Shown piece by piece: positions 24,376-36,101 of a DNA stretch of 64,000 nt. Position numbers and translations under genes: made by a program. The DNA lies in NCBI RefSeq assembly GCF_000237925.1, contig NW_017385994.1, positions 620,001 through 684,000 on the forward strand, in the 5' to 3' direction. The notes under the pieces were generated by a model, which saw only the letters and a list, made by a program, of their open reading frames with translations, was not told the DNA's origin and made no database searches. Numbering within the stretch: position 1 is the stretch's first letter; each line of letters begins with the position of its first letter. This stretch comes from Schistosoma mansoni (Eukaryota; Platyhelminthes; Trematoda; Strigeidida; Schistosomatidae).

Positions 24376-24963
24376 TGAATCAGTTAGATGAGGTTCATGT
24401 GAAAAGTTCACGATGTGAAATAAGAGACTGAATTTTGTGTGTATGTATGTATAAGAATGAGTTATTAATGAAGGATATTCGGTGTTGTTATGTTTCCATA
24501 TGAAGTAAAAATAAAAGTGCAGATTGAAGGTTGAAAATTTGTTTCTGAATCATTGAGTTGCAAGTGAAAATGAAAATCATCAAGTACATAATTGTATTGC
24601 TGAAAATAACTCATTAATTTTAGTCAAAATAACGATTCATGTGAAATAAACAGGTTGAATAAAGAAGGAAAGGGTCCAATTACTTGTTAATGAATATTTG
24701 TCAAATAATTGCTAACCGAATACCATCCTTTCTGTTTAATCTGTTCATATTCGCCCATATATACCGCGCTTCTGCTGTCAATCTTTCTTTATGAGTGTTA
24801 AAAGCTTTGTGAAGTAATTTGGTCCCTTCAAAATTAATCCTTTGTTCTGTTTCTAACGCATGTAACACTATCACAGACTGATTCTCAAGTTTCCTCATGT
24901 CAACCGAAATTTCGAGAACATTTTTTCAAACACTGTTTGTATTCCTTCAACCTTACATTCAAG

Positions 24964-25221
24964 TATAAGCAAAGATGGATAGTGACTAGCAGTGGAATCC
25001 AGGACGTGCGTTTCATCCTATTTGGGACTCGTCAGCTGGATGTACCTGCATCTGAGAGTTGATATTCACTCTGGGACTCCAACCCAGTACCGTTCACTTC
25101 AAACGCCATCGCGTTATCCACTCGGCTACTGAATCCTGATCGCCACTTGCCTGTGCAATGGGGTGAAGTTTAAATCCTTAACATCAATAGAAAAATAGAA
25201 ACAAACAATACTAAGTGAATT
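24964..25221 (-). repeat. Family A hammerhead SINE, ribozyme core intact
   Basis: Minus orientation, internally shortened in the 5' half. The ribozyme segment (24996-25046) reads on the minus strand CCAGCTGACGAGTCCC, then GGATGAAACGCACGTCCTGG. The core, cleavage triplet and stem I are intact; stem II closes with a G-U pair. Best family A candidate for residual activity. Confidence 0.83.
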
Positions 25222-25900
25222 CTTCCATTCAATTGTCTGGATGTTTCTCCCACATAAGTTACATTACAATCATAACAATTGATCTCATAGACAATATATT
25301 GTTATCTTTCCTATGGTAACCTATCCTTAACTTTCACTCATGCTGACCTTATATTATCCCACATGCGAAAATACACTCTTATATCATTATTATTTGAAAA
25401 ACAAACCATTATCATTATTCAACAATCACTTGATTAAATCACAATATGTGTTTATAACGTTCCATATAGATAGATGACTGAATGGCAGATTATAAAATTA
25501 CACTTTAACATTTGATTAATTATGAAATTATAGGAATATAGTATATAGAACATCTTTTCGTTCACATTTTTTTTAATGGATAAAAATTTATTCACAAATA
25601 CATTTACTACTGATAAAAAATTGTGAACCAAAAAAGAAAAAAAAAAGGAAAATTAATCAAAAAACTATCATAACATATGATGAAAACAATTTTTTTTTGT
25701 TTTTTTTTACATTTTAGATAATTTACATATGGTTAAATAAATTTTTGTTTTAGTTTTAGATATAAGGTGATAAGTGAGTCATTATATAATTTAAAATATT
25801 TATTGTTTATATAAGAGTTAGATCAACTATCATTTATACAATTATACAATATAGATATATTATCTTTTCATTTAGAATATTAAAATGGAATATAATGAAA
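25222..25900. other. AT-rich spacer, nothing recognised
   Basis: Several homopolymer runs (A near 25630, T near 25690). No gene recognised. Confidence 0.45.
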
Positions 25901-25904
25901 GAAA

Positions 25905-26082
25905 TTTATCGGTCAAGTGCTCTGGTGCGAGACTGGTAGGTCCTCACTTCGAATCTCGTGAGGCGGGATCGTGGATGCACCCTGCTGACGAGTCCGACAA
26001 TAGAACGAAACGGCTGTCCAGTGCTTCCAGGTTTTCCATAATGGTCTAGCTTCAGTTGACGCATGATCTCAACTATATAAAA
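25905..26082 (+). repeat. Family B hammerhead repeat
   Basis: Starts within the tRNA-like region, with B-box-like CACTTCGAATC, then a hammerhead segment (about 25982-26035; CTGACGAGTCC and GAACGAAACGG, stem II weakened), then the 3' arm to CTCAACTATATA. A family A SINE begins 40 bp downstream. Confidence 0.72.
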
Positions 26083-26121
26083 ATGCTTTAATAAGTTCAT
26101 CAATAATGAATATAAATTCAT

Positions 26122-26342
26122 TTGGTGTTGTTTACTTGTACCTACTCATTGTTATTTAGGATTGTTATCAGGAGTCAGTAGGTAAATGGATAACACAATG
26201 GCATTTGAAGCGAACGGTACTGGATTCGAGTCTCAGAGCGAACATCAACTCTGAGATACAGGTATATCCAGCAGACGAGCCGCAAATAAGAATAAATGAG
26301 CGTCTTGGATTCCACTGCTAGCTACTATCTATCTTTGTTTAT
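26122..26342 (+). repeat. Family A hammerhead SINE
   Basis: Plus orientation, 5' shortened. The tRNA-like head has TGGATAACACAATGGC and B-box-like GGATTCGAGTC. The hammerhead segment (about 26270-26325) is altered in stem II and the core (CAGACGAG, AATAAATGAG). The 3' end reaches CTATCTTTGTTTAT. Confidence 0.75.
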
Positions 26343-26633
26343 AAATAATGAACAGTTTTCAAAACTTTATACCAGTGGAGTGAAAAATATAAAATTATTC
26401 TATTATTATTGAATAAATATTGATTTTATTCCGTAGAAAAATTGTTAGTTTCCAATCAATTTATTGATTATATTGAATAACTGATGAAAATGTAATTTCT
26501 CTATGAGTTTATCATACTTATATGGACCAAAATATAGTAATCTTAGCTATTGAGTGACCTAATTTGACCATTGTACTTACGACGTTTCGTAGTCAAATGT
26601 AATTGTCTCTGTTATCCTTATTCACAAATCTTT

Positions 26634-26634
<1 letters not shown>

Positions 26635-26674
<40 letters not shown>
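26635..26674 (+). repeat. (ATT)n microsatellite
   Basis: About 13 tandem ATT units. Confidence 0.95.
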
Positions 26675-27306
26675 GGTTAAATACCATTATTAATCCCCCC
26701 TAGACATGATTCATACACTTCGCATTGATCCCTCATTACATCTTACTAATTGTTCACACAATTTAATCTTCCACTTGATCGAATTGCAATTGCACTATTA
26801 TATCTCTCTCACCCTATCTGACCTATATTTATTCTGATCATGGATCATTTAATATTTTCACTTAACATATACACAGATTCAAGTTAACATTCCATATGGA
26901 TCATATCAACATTAACAATTTTATTCTACTTTGTTTGATAATCTTAAATTTATATGCTTTAACTGTAAACGATATACTTTCCCGTTAACCTGGCCACTAT
27001 TTGGATTATTAATTTGGATATATAACTGTAGAACCTGAAGAGAAGTTATCGAAAAGAATATTCTTCGTTCGTATATTAGTCTTTAAAATATAGGTGATAT
27101 TAATGCATCTTGTCTTGAAAACAGTAAGTTTAAAAGATTTTAACCAACTATGTGTGTCTTTCCAAACTAAACAATCCAATAAACGGAAACAATTGTACTT
27201 GATAATTTAACCAGTACTGAATAAGTAAGTAAAATAAAGGATCTCTAATATGTTTTGACATAACAAACCTCCACATTTATGAATAAGAGGATAATCAATA
27301 TTTGAG
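26675..27306. other. AT-rich spacer, nothing recognised
   Basis: No exon, RNA gene or dispersed repeat recognised. Confidence 0.45.
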
Positions 27307-27319
27307 ATATCAATCTTTC

Positions 27320-27706
27320 AAAAGGTGGTTTTGTGGAGATTTAAGTAATTTTATATAGTTGAGATCATGAGTCATTTCAAGCTAGACCACCATGGAAAAC
27401 CTGGAAGCACTGGACGGCCGTTTCGTTTTATTGTGGGACTCCTCAGCAGTGCGCATTGGTGAATGGTTGCTCAAACTTCATGGATTGGTTGAAGTTAGAC
27501 ATTAACACCGTTGGATGCCGGCTCAGTGGTCTAGAGGTTGAGGGCTTGTGCGCGAGACTGGCAGGTCCTGGGTTCGAATCTCGTGATGTGGGATCGTGGA
27601 TGCGCATCGCCGTGGAGTCCCATAACAGGACGAAACGGCCATTCAGTGGTTTCAGGTCTTCCATGGTGATCTAGCTTCAATTGACTCATGATCTCAACTA
27701 CATAAA
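27320..27706. repeat. Family B hammerhead foldback element with TSD
   Basis: An antisense arm (27320-27456) runs from the outer end GGTTTTGTGGAGATT through an intact-core hammerhead (CTGAGGA, CGAAACGGCC, GTC, with stem I GCACTG/CAGTGC) read on the minus strand. It meets a sense unit with A box CCGGCTCAGTGG and B box GGGTTCGAATC, a degraded hammerhead, and the end CTCAACTACATAAA. An exact 13 bp TSD, ATATCAATCTTTC, at 27307-27319 and 27707-27719 encloses both arms. Confidence 0.83.
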
Positions 27707-27969
27707 ATATCAATCTTTCGTTAAAAGTAGTTACTATAACAATTCATAGTAGTGAATGTTAAAATATAATTGATGGATTTCACTTTTATATAAGCAAATT
27801 AACAATGAACGAGAAGGAATAATGTAATTTGTAAAAAAATAAATAAATAGGGTAACATTTGTTAATTGATTATTTAATAAACACAAATGTGAACTGTTGA
27901 GATAGAATTAAAGTTCTGTTATTTAAAATAGAGTTAATTCAGCATTTTATGAGAAAATATTGATAAGTC

Positions 27970-28310
27970 TTCCAATTGGAAGGTAGATTCGGTTCCGAAG
28001 TTCTTCTAGTAACCCCCAGACTAGATCTACACAGCAACTCCAACACGAGAGAAAAGGCGCGAAATATGGAAGAAACGCTTTACTTCAAAGGTTTTTATCG
28101 TATTACAGGTGGCCTTGGGTATCCGGAAAATTGTGGAACTCTACTAAACATAGTAGCAGTATGGGTATTTATCCAATCAGAAACTCTACATGTGACTTTT
28201 CACTTTCTAGATGTTTCTAGCTAAACTTCTAATGAATGCCGATTGGATAAAATGCTTCTCTGTGTTCTCAGAGCCTTTTTGGCTTTTTTCAAGGAGTTTT
28301 CTGGATCGCC
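27970..28310. other. Relatively GC-rich block of unknown origin
   Basis: Composition differs from the AT-rich surroundings, and an 82-codon plus-strand ORF (27976-28224) is open. Nothing in it is a recognised domain, and no splice-supported gene surrounds it. It may be an old mobile-element remnant. Confidence 0.3.
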
Positions 28311-28799
28311 TCAATAATATTCAGTATGTAAGCTTTAGTTTTCCAGATCGAGTTTTCTAATTAAATAGATTATCTTTTCTTAGTGAATTAAGAACATGAT
28401 CTCTCCGTGTAAATTATACAGTCAAAGATTAATTAAAGTATAGATATTTCCATATTTTCTAGCCAACTCTTAAATTATATAAAATATGCTGGATTTCGAT
28501 TTTTAGTCATCAACTTATTAATATAATATTTATATGTGTTAGAAGCAATGAGTTTAATTTAACTATAGTAGTGAAACTTCTATGATATTTTAAAATCTAA
28601 CCATAGTTACGACTTGGTATCCCTTAAATCGAAAAGAAGTAAAAATCAAATTTCATGTTTGTAAAAGAGTAGTCAAGACGGATTTTTTAAAAAGACTGTA
28701 AAAAACCCCAAAATCTTAACTGATGTTAATAGTATTCAATGAATTTGACTCGAAATATTATAAAGAACGAAACTAAAATGATCTTTTTTCTTATTGAGA

Positions 28800-29190
28800 T
28801 GATTATTCGATGAATGTTAGACCACCATTGAAAACCTGGAAGCACGGGACGGGCGTTCCATCAGAATATGGAGCTCTTCAGCAGTGAAAAACCGTGACAA
28901 GTGGAGCTAATTCGTATCAGGTAGAGACAGATATCTATCTGGAAGATGGTCGCTAAATTTTGTGGATTGCTTGAGGTTAGACATTAACACCGTTGGATAC
29001 CGGCTCAGTGGTTTGGAGGTTAAGTGTTCGCGTGATAGGCCGAAGATCCTGGGTTCGAATACTGCATGTGAGATCATGGATACGCACTGTTGAGGAGTCC
29101 CAAACTAAGAAGAAACGGCCGTCCAGTGCTTCCAGGTTTCATCGATTGATCTCAATCAAAAGAAAACTTAAAAATCTCCACAATTCCACA
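28800..29190. repeat. Family B inverted pair, decayed
   Basis: An antisense arm (about 28812-28886, ribozyme decayed) is followed by the sense unit (about 28960-29155) with A box CCGGCTCAGTGG, B box GGGTTCGAATA and hammerhead segment TTGAGGAGTCCC...GAAACGG. The first core C is replaced and stem II is weakened. Confidence 0.7.
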
Positions 29191-29199
29191 CTGAAATGA

Positions 29200-29703
29200 T
29201 TTTATTAGATCGAAATTAATGAGATTAATGCATTATATAAATTCTGTAAATCATGAAAACTCTGAAATGAAATCTGACTAAATTTCTAAAGTTGAGATAA
29301 TAAAATAATTTAATCAACATTGACACGGAAAATGCAATGTGTAAATATATATTGGATTGTTTGAAAATATTCATTACCAAGTAGATGGTAAATACTGAAC
29401 TTCAATCAAAGCAATTTTCTGATTTTCCATTTTATTCCAAACAATCTACCATATTGAATATGACTACACCTCCTCTACATAGTTAGATCTATCGACATCA
29501 TCTTAAGAAAATCGAAACCTGTTTCTCGGAAATAAATATGTTTAGCCTGGTTGTTTACGTCACTCAACAATAGGATCACTATAATTTTGAGCGACAGACT
29601 ATAACATTGTATACCAGAAACGTTTCTCATCTCTATCTTTCTCATGCCTCTTGACCGGATAATCATCTTTCTTTAATACTAATACGTTATGCGATTACAT
29701 TTC
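29200..29703. other. AT-rich spacer, nothing recognised
   Basis: No exon, RNA gene or dispersed repeat recognised. Confidence 0.4.
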
Positions 29704-29711
29704 TCGAATGA

Positions 29712-30240
29712 CGTGCCCCCAAATGCCCTGGTACGGTCGAGAGTGGGGAGAGTCTGCTCTCCCTCTCCAAACGCTCTCACATGGCCACGCGTATATAGCC
29801 TCTGTCAGGAAATTCCTACTCACTGCCTTCTCGTGAAGGGGGTGTTGTTTACGAAATTGAGAAGACGAGAAGAGAATGTACGGCCCTTTAACCGGGTTGG
29901 TGGACATTGAAAGTTCACCTAGGATATTTGGAAAACCCTGATTCCAAACCAATGATATACATGGGCTCCAGTATCCTGAGGGAACAAATGGAGTATGAAT
30001 CAATCGTTTATCACCGGCTACCATGGGAATGCATCTCCTCACGATGCTCCACTGCCTTGTGGATCAGACCTTTAGGTCAAAGGTTCCGGGTGTTGCCCCC
30101 TAAGAAAACCACCTGCTTCAGTTTGGGCACCCGGGTAATATCACAGCCCTCACACAAATCAAATGAGATTTGTATGGCGCATATATATCTGTTGTTCTCT
30201 TGTACTAATATTCATATGTTTAAATAAATAAATAAATAAA
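29712..30240 (+). mobile_element. Family C retroposon with TSD
   Basis: About 529 bp, 5' GCCCCCAAATGCCC, 3' (AAATA)n tail. TSD TCGAATGA at 29704-29711 and 30241-30248. A sense reading frame (29907-30227) of the same type as in other C copies is open for 106 codons. Confidence 0.83.
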
Positions 30241-30248
30241 TCGAATGA

Positions 30249-31020
30249 TATATCATATTCACATGACATTGACTATGTTGATGATAACTTTGCCACAGAC
30301 AAATATTTTTCTACCTTTTTAAATAACTTTTTAACTTCACAAACAACACATTTATTATATATTTAATCTATCATTAGAGAGAAACTTTACCATTTTCAAT
30401 GTATAACAGATTGACCCTTACGACGAATACCACCTATAAATTAAAGTTATCTTTACAAAATCTATACCTCAGTAACTATACAGTTACTCACTAATCTACA
30501 GTTTATATTAACCATAATAATACAATAATTATGTATAAAAAAAGACAGTTGTTAAGTTAAATAGTCTTTACATTTCAATATTCAATAATATCTAAGCAAC
30601 CATATTAAATTATATTTTTGAAACTTTTAAACAAATTTAAGATTTATGTTTTATTTACATCGGTTTATTTTGTTTTGGAGAGAAATAAAAAAAAAACAAA
30701 AAAAACATGAAAATTAACTTAAAGTTCGAATTTCAAGGATAAAAAAAAAGTTTCCCTGTTAAGAGCAGAAATTTTTCAATTTTTTTTCTTCCAATCTCAT
30801 TTCATAATTTATGGTTATTGAAATCTAATTCGTTTCTGGTTATTCTTTGATGTTAATCATTTTTTTTTAAAAAAAAAACATTGAATTCCAATGTTTATTA
30901 TTATTTACATTGAAATTTAACTTGTGTTTACTCTACTCATTATTTAAGATTTATCAGTTTAATGAACTTGTAAACAAACATCTACTGATGACCGAATTGT
31001 GTTATAAATGGAGTATTTAT
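30249..31020. other. AT-rich spacer with long A and T runs
   Basis: No exon, RNA gene or dispersed repeat recognised. Confidence 0.45.
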
Positions 31021-31024
31021 TATT

Positions 31025-31412
31025 TTAATAGTTGAGATAATGAATTTATTAAAGCTACACCACCATGGAAAACCTGGAAGCACTGGACAACCTTTTCGTT
31101 CTATTATGGGACTCGTCAGCAGTGCGATTCATCGAAGTTGCCTCGCTCAATTTTGTGGATCGGTTGAAGTTAGACATTACCAACGTTAGATTTCGGCACA
31201 GTGGTCTAGAGGTTAGGCGTTCGCGCGCGAGACTGATAGGTCCTGGGTGTGACTCACACGAGGCGGGATTATGGATGCGCTCTGTTGACGAGTCTCACAA
31301 TAGGACGAAACAGTAGTCTAGTACTTCCCCGTTTTCCATGGTGGTCTAGCTTCCATTGATTCATGATCTCTATTAATTAAGATTACTATAATATCCACAA
31401 TACCCTCTCTGA
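31025..31412. repeat. Family B hammerhead foldback element
   Basis: Antisense arm (31025-31128) with core CTGACGA and CGAAA and a perfect stem I (GCACTG/CAGTGC) on the minus strand, joined to a sense unit (about 31145-31412) containing TCGGTTGAAGTTAGAC, the tRNA-like part, a hammerhead with the first core base changed, and the end CCACAATACCCTCTCTGATG. Flanks at about 31013-31024 and 31412-31424 match imperfectly. Confidence 0.77.
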
Positions 31413-31499
31413 TGTTTATTGTTTGTTCACTTTCATCTATTGGACATGAATCCTGGTCAGAGATCAGTGAAAAAAAAAGCACAGTTAATATGAAAAACT

Positions 31500-31680
31500 A
31501 ACCTGGACTCAGTACCGTTTACTTCAAATGCTATCGCATTATTCAATTAACTTGACTCCGGAGAGGTTTGTGCAATGTGGGGGTGGCTACCAATTCTATG
31601 ATGCAAGCACGTCCAGCTGAGGAGTTCCAAATAGGATGAAATGTTCTTTGCTAGCCACTATGGAACTCTGATTATCGTTA
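31500..31680. repeat. Family A SINE fragments, both orientations
   Basis: A minus-oriented tRNA-like piece (GGACTCAGTACCGTTTACTTC) is followed by a plus-oriented hammerhead piece (about 31600-31670; CCAGCTGAGGAGTTCC, GGATGAAAT) ending in GCTAGCCACTAT. Confidence 0.65.
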
Positions 31681-31689
31681 CTTAGAATC

Positions 31690-32500
31690 AAGATAAACTA
31701 TGGTTCCTCTAAGATCGAATAGAGGAATATAGAAGTATTATCACTGGTTGAGGTATTCTCAGTATGTTGATACATCATTAAGAAATAATTGTCAATTTAT
31801 AGATTGTTTTGTATGAAATGTTGTTTCATTGATCAACTCATCTTATTTTGAACTATGTGAGTAACTCTCAAATATATTTTTGCATCTTTGAATAAGCTGG
31901 TAGTACAAATCTTATACCAATTTTTCACTTTTTTTTTTCAACTTTCGGAATAATTTAGACAGAAATCAAAACTGACTGCTTTTATATTATGATAATATTT
32001 AATTGAATTTTGTAATGCTCCTTTTCTACATGATAAATCATAAATATAAAAGCATTTTACTTATACTTTTACTATATTATTTATTAAACAAACAATATCC
32101 TATACACTATATACACTACCTTCTTTTTTCCATCAAAGTAATTTCAATTTCTTTACAGATTAGAACAATAAAAATGACGGTAACAAAAATGTATACAAAG
32201 AAGAAATGTTTGTATCTATGAAGAAATATAGAGAAGGAGAAAGAGAGAGAGAGGGGGGAGGAAAGAATGAAAACGAGGATGAAAGTGTAATATATATAAA
32301 CAAAGTTGATTTCAGTCGGTTAAATTAAAACTGAACTTAATTTAAAGTAACAATTTGGAAATAATCAATGAATGTCAAATCTAATAAATTAATAATTAAG
32401 TAAGATTTATACTTTAGATATGTTCGTAAATAATTTGATTGTAGAATAGCTTCACAAACAATAAATAAAGTTAAGGAAAGAATTATTTCTATAATATAAT
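31690..32500. other. AT-rich spacer with a polypurine tract at 32225-32275
   Basis: A ~50 base purine-rich (AG)n run with a G7-type stretch. No gene recognised. Confidence 0.5.
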
Positions 32501-32516
32501 TAAACATTTTACGATA

Positions 32517-32722
32517 AAAGCAAAGATGGATAGTGGCTAGCAGTGGAATCCAAGATGCGAATCTCGTCCTATTTAGGACTCGTCAACTGGATGTACCTGC
32601 ATCTCAGAGTTAATGTTCACTCTGGGACTTGAACCCAGTACCATTCGCTTCAAACGCCAGAGACTGACCAGTTGCAGTCTTAAACATCAATGGGAAGATT
32701 CAAACAAGTAATAAGAAGTGAA
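32517..32722 (-). repeat. Family A hammerhead SINE, internally deleted, with TSD
   Basis: Minus orientation, 206 bp, exact 10 bp TSD TTTTACGATA at 32507-32516 and 32723-32732. The middle of the 5' half is missing. The ribozyme 3' core reads CGAGA instead of CGAAA, so it is probably inactive. Confidence 0.82.
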
Positions 32723-32909
32723 TTTTACGATATATTTTCTCCTGTACCTGTTCAATACTTAACGTTTAGTGGTTCAAAATCTGACTCCAGGTAAATCATT
32801 TACTGTTTGTTATCGAAATATACATCTTAACTACTCTTGTATATAATTATCGAGCTAACTTGCGTTAGTGAATAATGGAATCGAGCAAGTCGAATACGAG
32901 AATGAAGTT

Positions 32910-33195
32910 TGAATGAGTGTATTTCTTGCAATCGTTGATCGAAAAGTGACACGCAGTGGAGAAGGCGAGTTAGCCAACTCCAATTGATTAAGCATGACTC
33001 GATATTTATGGTCAGACAAAAATAAGTTAAAGTCATGATGAGTCAGATAAGAAATGTACACACACACACACACGCTTACAGAAAAACCGTAAAAGCCTGA
33101 TAAGCGAATAAGTGACCGGGTAAAAATGTGGCTTGAGAAGAATGAATAGATCAATCTGTTCAGAGGCTAGAATAACCTATGTGTACTTGACATAG
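32910..33195 (-). repeat. Dispersed repeat, possibly LTR-like (family F copy 2)
   Basis: Resembles 5530-5800 and contains a (CA)n run at about 33058-33074 and a TATA-like CATAAATATCG on the minus strand. Ends were not defined. Confidence 0.35.
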
Positions 33196-34115
33196 TACCA
33201 GCCCCTAAAAACTTATTTTTATTTCAGCTTATGTTTATACAAAATATATGATTTGGCTAAACAAGTATTAGAAATCATGTAGAAATAAGCAACTTATTAC
33301 TTTCTAGCATACGAATTCTCATTAGTATACATTCTCAACTTCATTAGGCATTGAATATATAATCTTCGAACCATGCGTGCTTGTTGCAATTCCGTAATAT
33401 CAGTCTGTATTTACTTTATATTTATTAGTATTAACTTTATTCAATATTATACTTTTGGTACAGTATTTCAACAAGTTTCCATTTCTTATTTCTTAGTTTA
33501 TATTGACGATAAATATTGAGTGATCCCCACTTAGATTTTAACAGTTCACGAATCGACATCTTAATAATGTACATTCTTTTCGATGTATATTGTCAGCAAC
33601 CACAATGTCTCAAATTATGCTGTTTCCTAACTGAATAGGTTGTGCAATTAATGGACATAATAATCTGTTGAAACAAACAAAAGATGAATAACTTGTTACA
33701 ATATCTAAATGGCAGGAACAGGTAGTCCAGATATTCAAGCAGGCCACCTAGTTAATGTAAAGAATTTCTAAATTTATCTAAATTTTCGTATTGACTTATT
33801 TTAGATTACTTAATAAATATAGATTTATGTATTTGTCTTGGAATAATATCTTTATTAAAAAGACTAGAGATACGAACCAGTTGCTCACCAATAAAGAGAC
33901 TTATTAAGATGTAGTCAAAGTTACTTAAATTATATGAAATTAGAGTTTTATTAGATTGATTAAATTTATCATTGATAAGTCATTACTAATTATATGGTAA
34001 TTATGTATAAAATACAAGATTATAATCCTGATGAGTAATTATAAAACTCCTATGATACAGAAATATAAACCATTATTTAATAAGAAATGACAAATATTTA
34101 TTAACTAGGGAATAA
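33196..34115. other. AT-rich spacer, nothing recognised
   Basis: No exon, RNA gene or dispersed repeat recognised. Confidence 0.45.
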
Positions 34116-34507
34116 GATCAGAAGGGGATTTGTGGAGATTTCAGTATATTTCAAAGTTGAAATCATGAGTCAATTGAAGCTAGACCACCATGGAAAACCT
34201 GGAGGCAATGGACGGCGGTTTCGTCCTATTGTGGGAGATGTCAACTCACTGAAGATATTGGTGAATGGTTGTTCAACTTCGTGAATTGGTTGAAGTTAGA
34301 CATTTACACCGTTGGATGCTGTCTCAGTAGTCTATCGGTTAAGTGCTCGCGTACGAGACTGGTAGGTCCTGGGTTCGAATTTCGTGAGGCGGGATTGTGG
34401 ATGCGCACTGCTGAGGAGTCCCACAATAGGACGAAACAGGCCGTCTAGTGGTTCCAGGTTTTCCATGGTGGTCCAGCTTCAATTGATTCATGATTTCAAC
34501 TAATATA
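34116..34507. repeat. Family B hammerhead foldback element, sense ribozyme intact
   Basis: Antisense arm 34116-34238 (outer end TCAGAAGGGGATTTGTGGAG; breaks inside the hammerhead), then a sense unit with TTGGTTGAAGTTAGAC, B box GGGTTCGAATT and a hammerhead at 34403-34451. The latter keeps CTGAGGAG, stem II GTCCC/GGGAC-type pairing (TAGGAC), CGAAAC, the GTC site and stem I CACTG/TAGTG. The 3' arm ends near CAACTAATATAAA. One of the best candidates for a functional ribozyme here. Confidence 0.8.
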
Positions 34508-34706
34508 AATAATCTGATTTATTTTAATTAATAAACACAAATAGGAATAGAATAACCATTTAAAAAAATGGGAAAATAATTACATTTCAGAATAAATAAA
34601 TATGATTTCTATGTCGGTTTATTAGATTAATGTGATAAATATTTACTGGAATTTAATAACATATTATGAAGAAATGGAAAAAAATTGATTTCATCATTAA
34701 AATGAT

Positions 34707-34969
34707 CAAACCAGCTTCTAGCTGAAGAGGAAACTAGGGAAAGACGTTAGAATTGGATCGGATATACATTAAGGAAATCACCAAATTGTCTCACGAGGCA
34801 AGTCCTAGCTTGTAATCCGGAAGGGATGTGGAAAAGAGGAAGGCCAAAGAAATAGAGCCAAATATGAAAAGGATGAATAACAACTGAAAAGGATTACCCA
34901 GGACAGGGTTGGATGGAGAATACTAGTGTGCGGCCTATGCTCCTCTACGAGGGTTAACAGGCGTAAGTA
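34707..34969 (+). mobile_element. RTE-like LINE 3' end (family G copy 3)
   Basis: A 263 bp 3' end equivalent to QLLAEEE...KCWIG, LTWNPEG and LCSS(T)RG, ending GTAAGTA. Exact 11 bp TSD ATTAAAATGAT at 34696-34706 and 34970-34980. The frame is interrupted. Confidence 0.85.
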
Positions 34970-34980
34970 ATTAAAATGAT

Positions 34981-35629
34981 ATTTCAGTAATATCTGAATA
35001 GTGAATAAAAATTGATATAATAAAATAATCAGGGAATTATTTTCTTCAAAAAATGGAATAAATCCGTTTAAAAGACAAATAAAACATTCATATAAGAATA
35101 TTATTGATACATTAATAATATGAATATTTGTACAAAGACACATCAATCTTCATTCTGAAAAAGAAAAAAAGGAACAATATAGAACCGTTTTTGTATGTTT
35201 TATTAAATTATATTACTCTTATATACAACCAACCATCTCTTCATGTAGACTTTAGTCTTCATTGTCAAAATGAGAAGAAGAAGGTTAATAATTTACTAAG
35301 ATATTGTTTCCATAGATTTATCTTACAAGTTTTGTTTTAATTTATGACTACAAATTTTATGTCAAAACTCTTTAGCAGAAATCTAGTTTTTTTTGTAAGA
35401 AAAATACATTTGAACATGGATTCTTTACTTAATCTCCGTACATATTTAATCACAGTTTTTATTAGTTTTCTTAAAATGGCCAAATCACAGAAACACTGTT
35501 GTTGTTCGATATCCATACTCATGTTTCCAGGAATTGATTACTTAATTGTTTAAATCATCTGTTCCTTGTGTTATTCTTATTTGTATAAATATAGTGTTAT
35601 GTTACAAATGATTTGTGGCTAAAAAGTTT
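34981..35629. other. AT-rich spacer, nothing recognised
   Basis: Overlapping short ORFs on both strands near 35340-35550 lack recognisable domains. Confidence 0.4.
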
Positions 35630-36101
35630 TACAGTTGAATTCGTCAGTCGATCTAAGGTAGACCACGATTGAAAACCTGGAAGCACTGGATGACTTAACC
35701 TCTAGACCATTGAGCCATCATCCAACTGTGTTGATGTCTAAATTCAATCGATCCATGGTCTTGCACAAGCCTTCATCCATTGTATGAGTTAGATAACTGT
35801 TTCACACCCAACACGGATTGGACTCCACTGGTCATAGCTTCTCATCAGAACTCCAGGGAATCCATCAATATCCTGAATCGATTGAAGTTAGACATTGACA
35901 CAATTGGAGGTTAAGTATTTACGCGCTGGGAGATCAGAGGTCCTGTGTGTGGGATCATGGATTAGTACTGATAAGAACTCCTATACCAGGACGAAACGGC
36001 CGTCTAGTGCTTCCAGGTTTTTAATGGTGGTTTAGCTTAGATCGACTAATAAATTCAACTGCTAAAATTACTACAATCTCCACAAATCCTTATTCTGAAA
36101 A
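35630..36101. repeat. Family B inverted pair, partly deleted
   Basis: An antisense portion (35630-35870) lacks the ribozyme (deletion between GCACTGGAT and the tRNA-like part) but retains the body. It meets a sense unit (about 35877-36101) with hammerhead segment CTGATAAGAACTCC...GGACGAAACGG, GTC and the outer tail ATTACTACAATCTCCACAAA. Confidence 0.72.

Noticed and set aside
27508-27600. tRNA gene candidates in A/B-box regions of family B
   Set aside because: Box-like motifs are present, but no cloverleaf with acceptor stem and anticodon arm; they are SINE-type heads.
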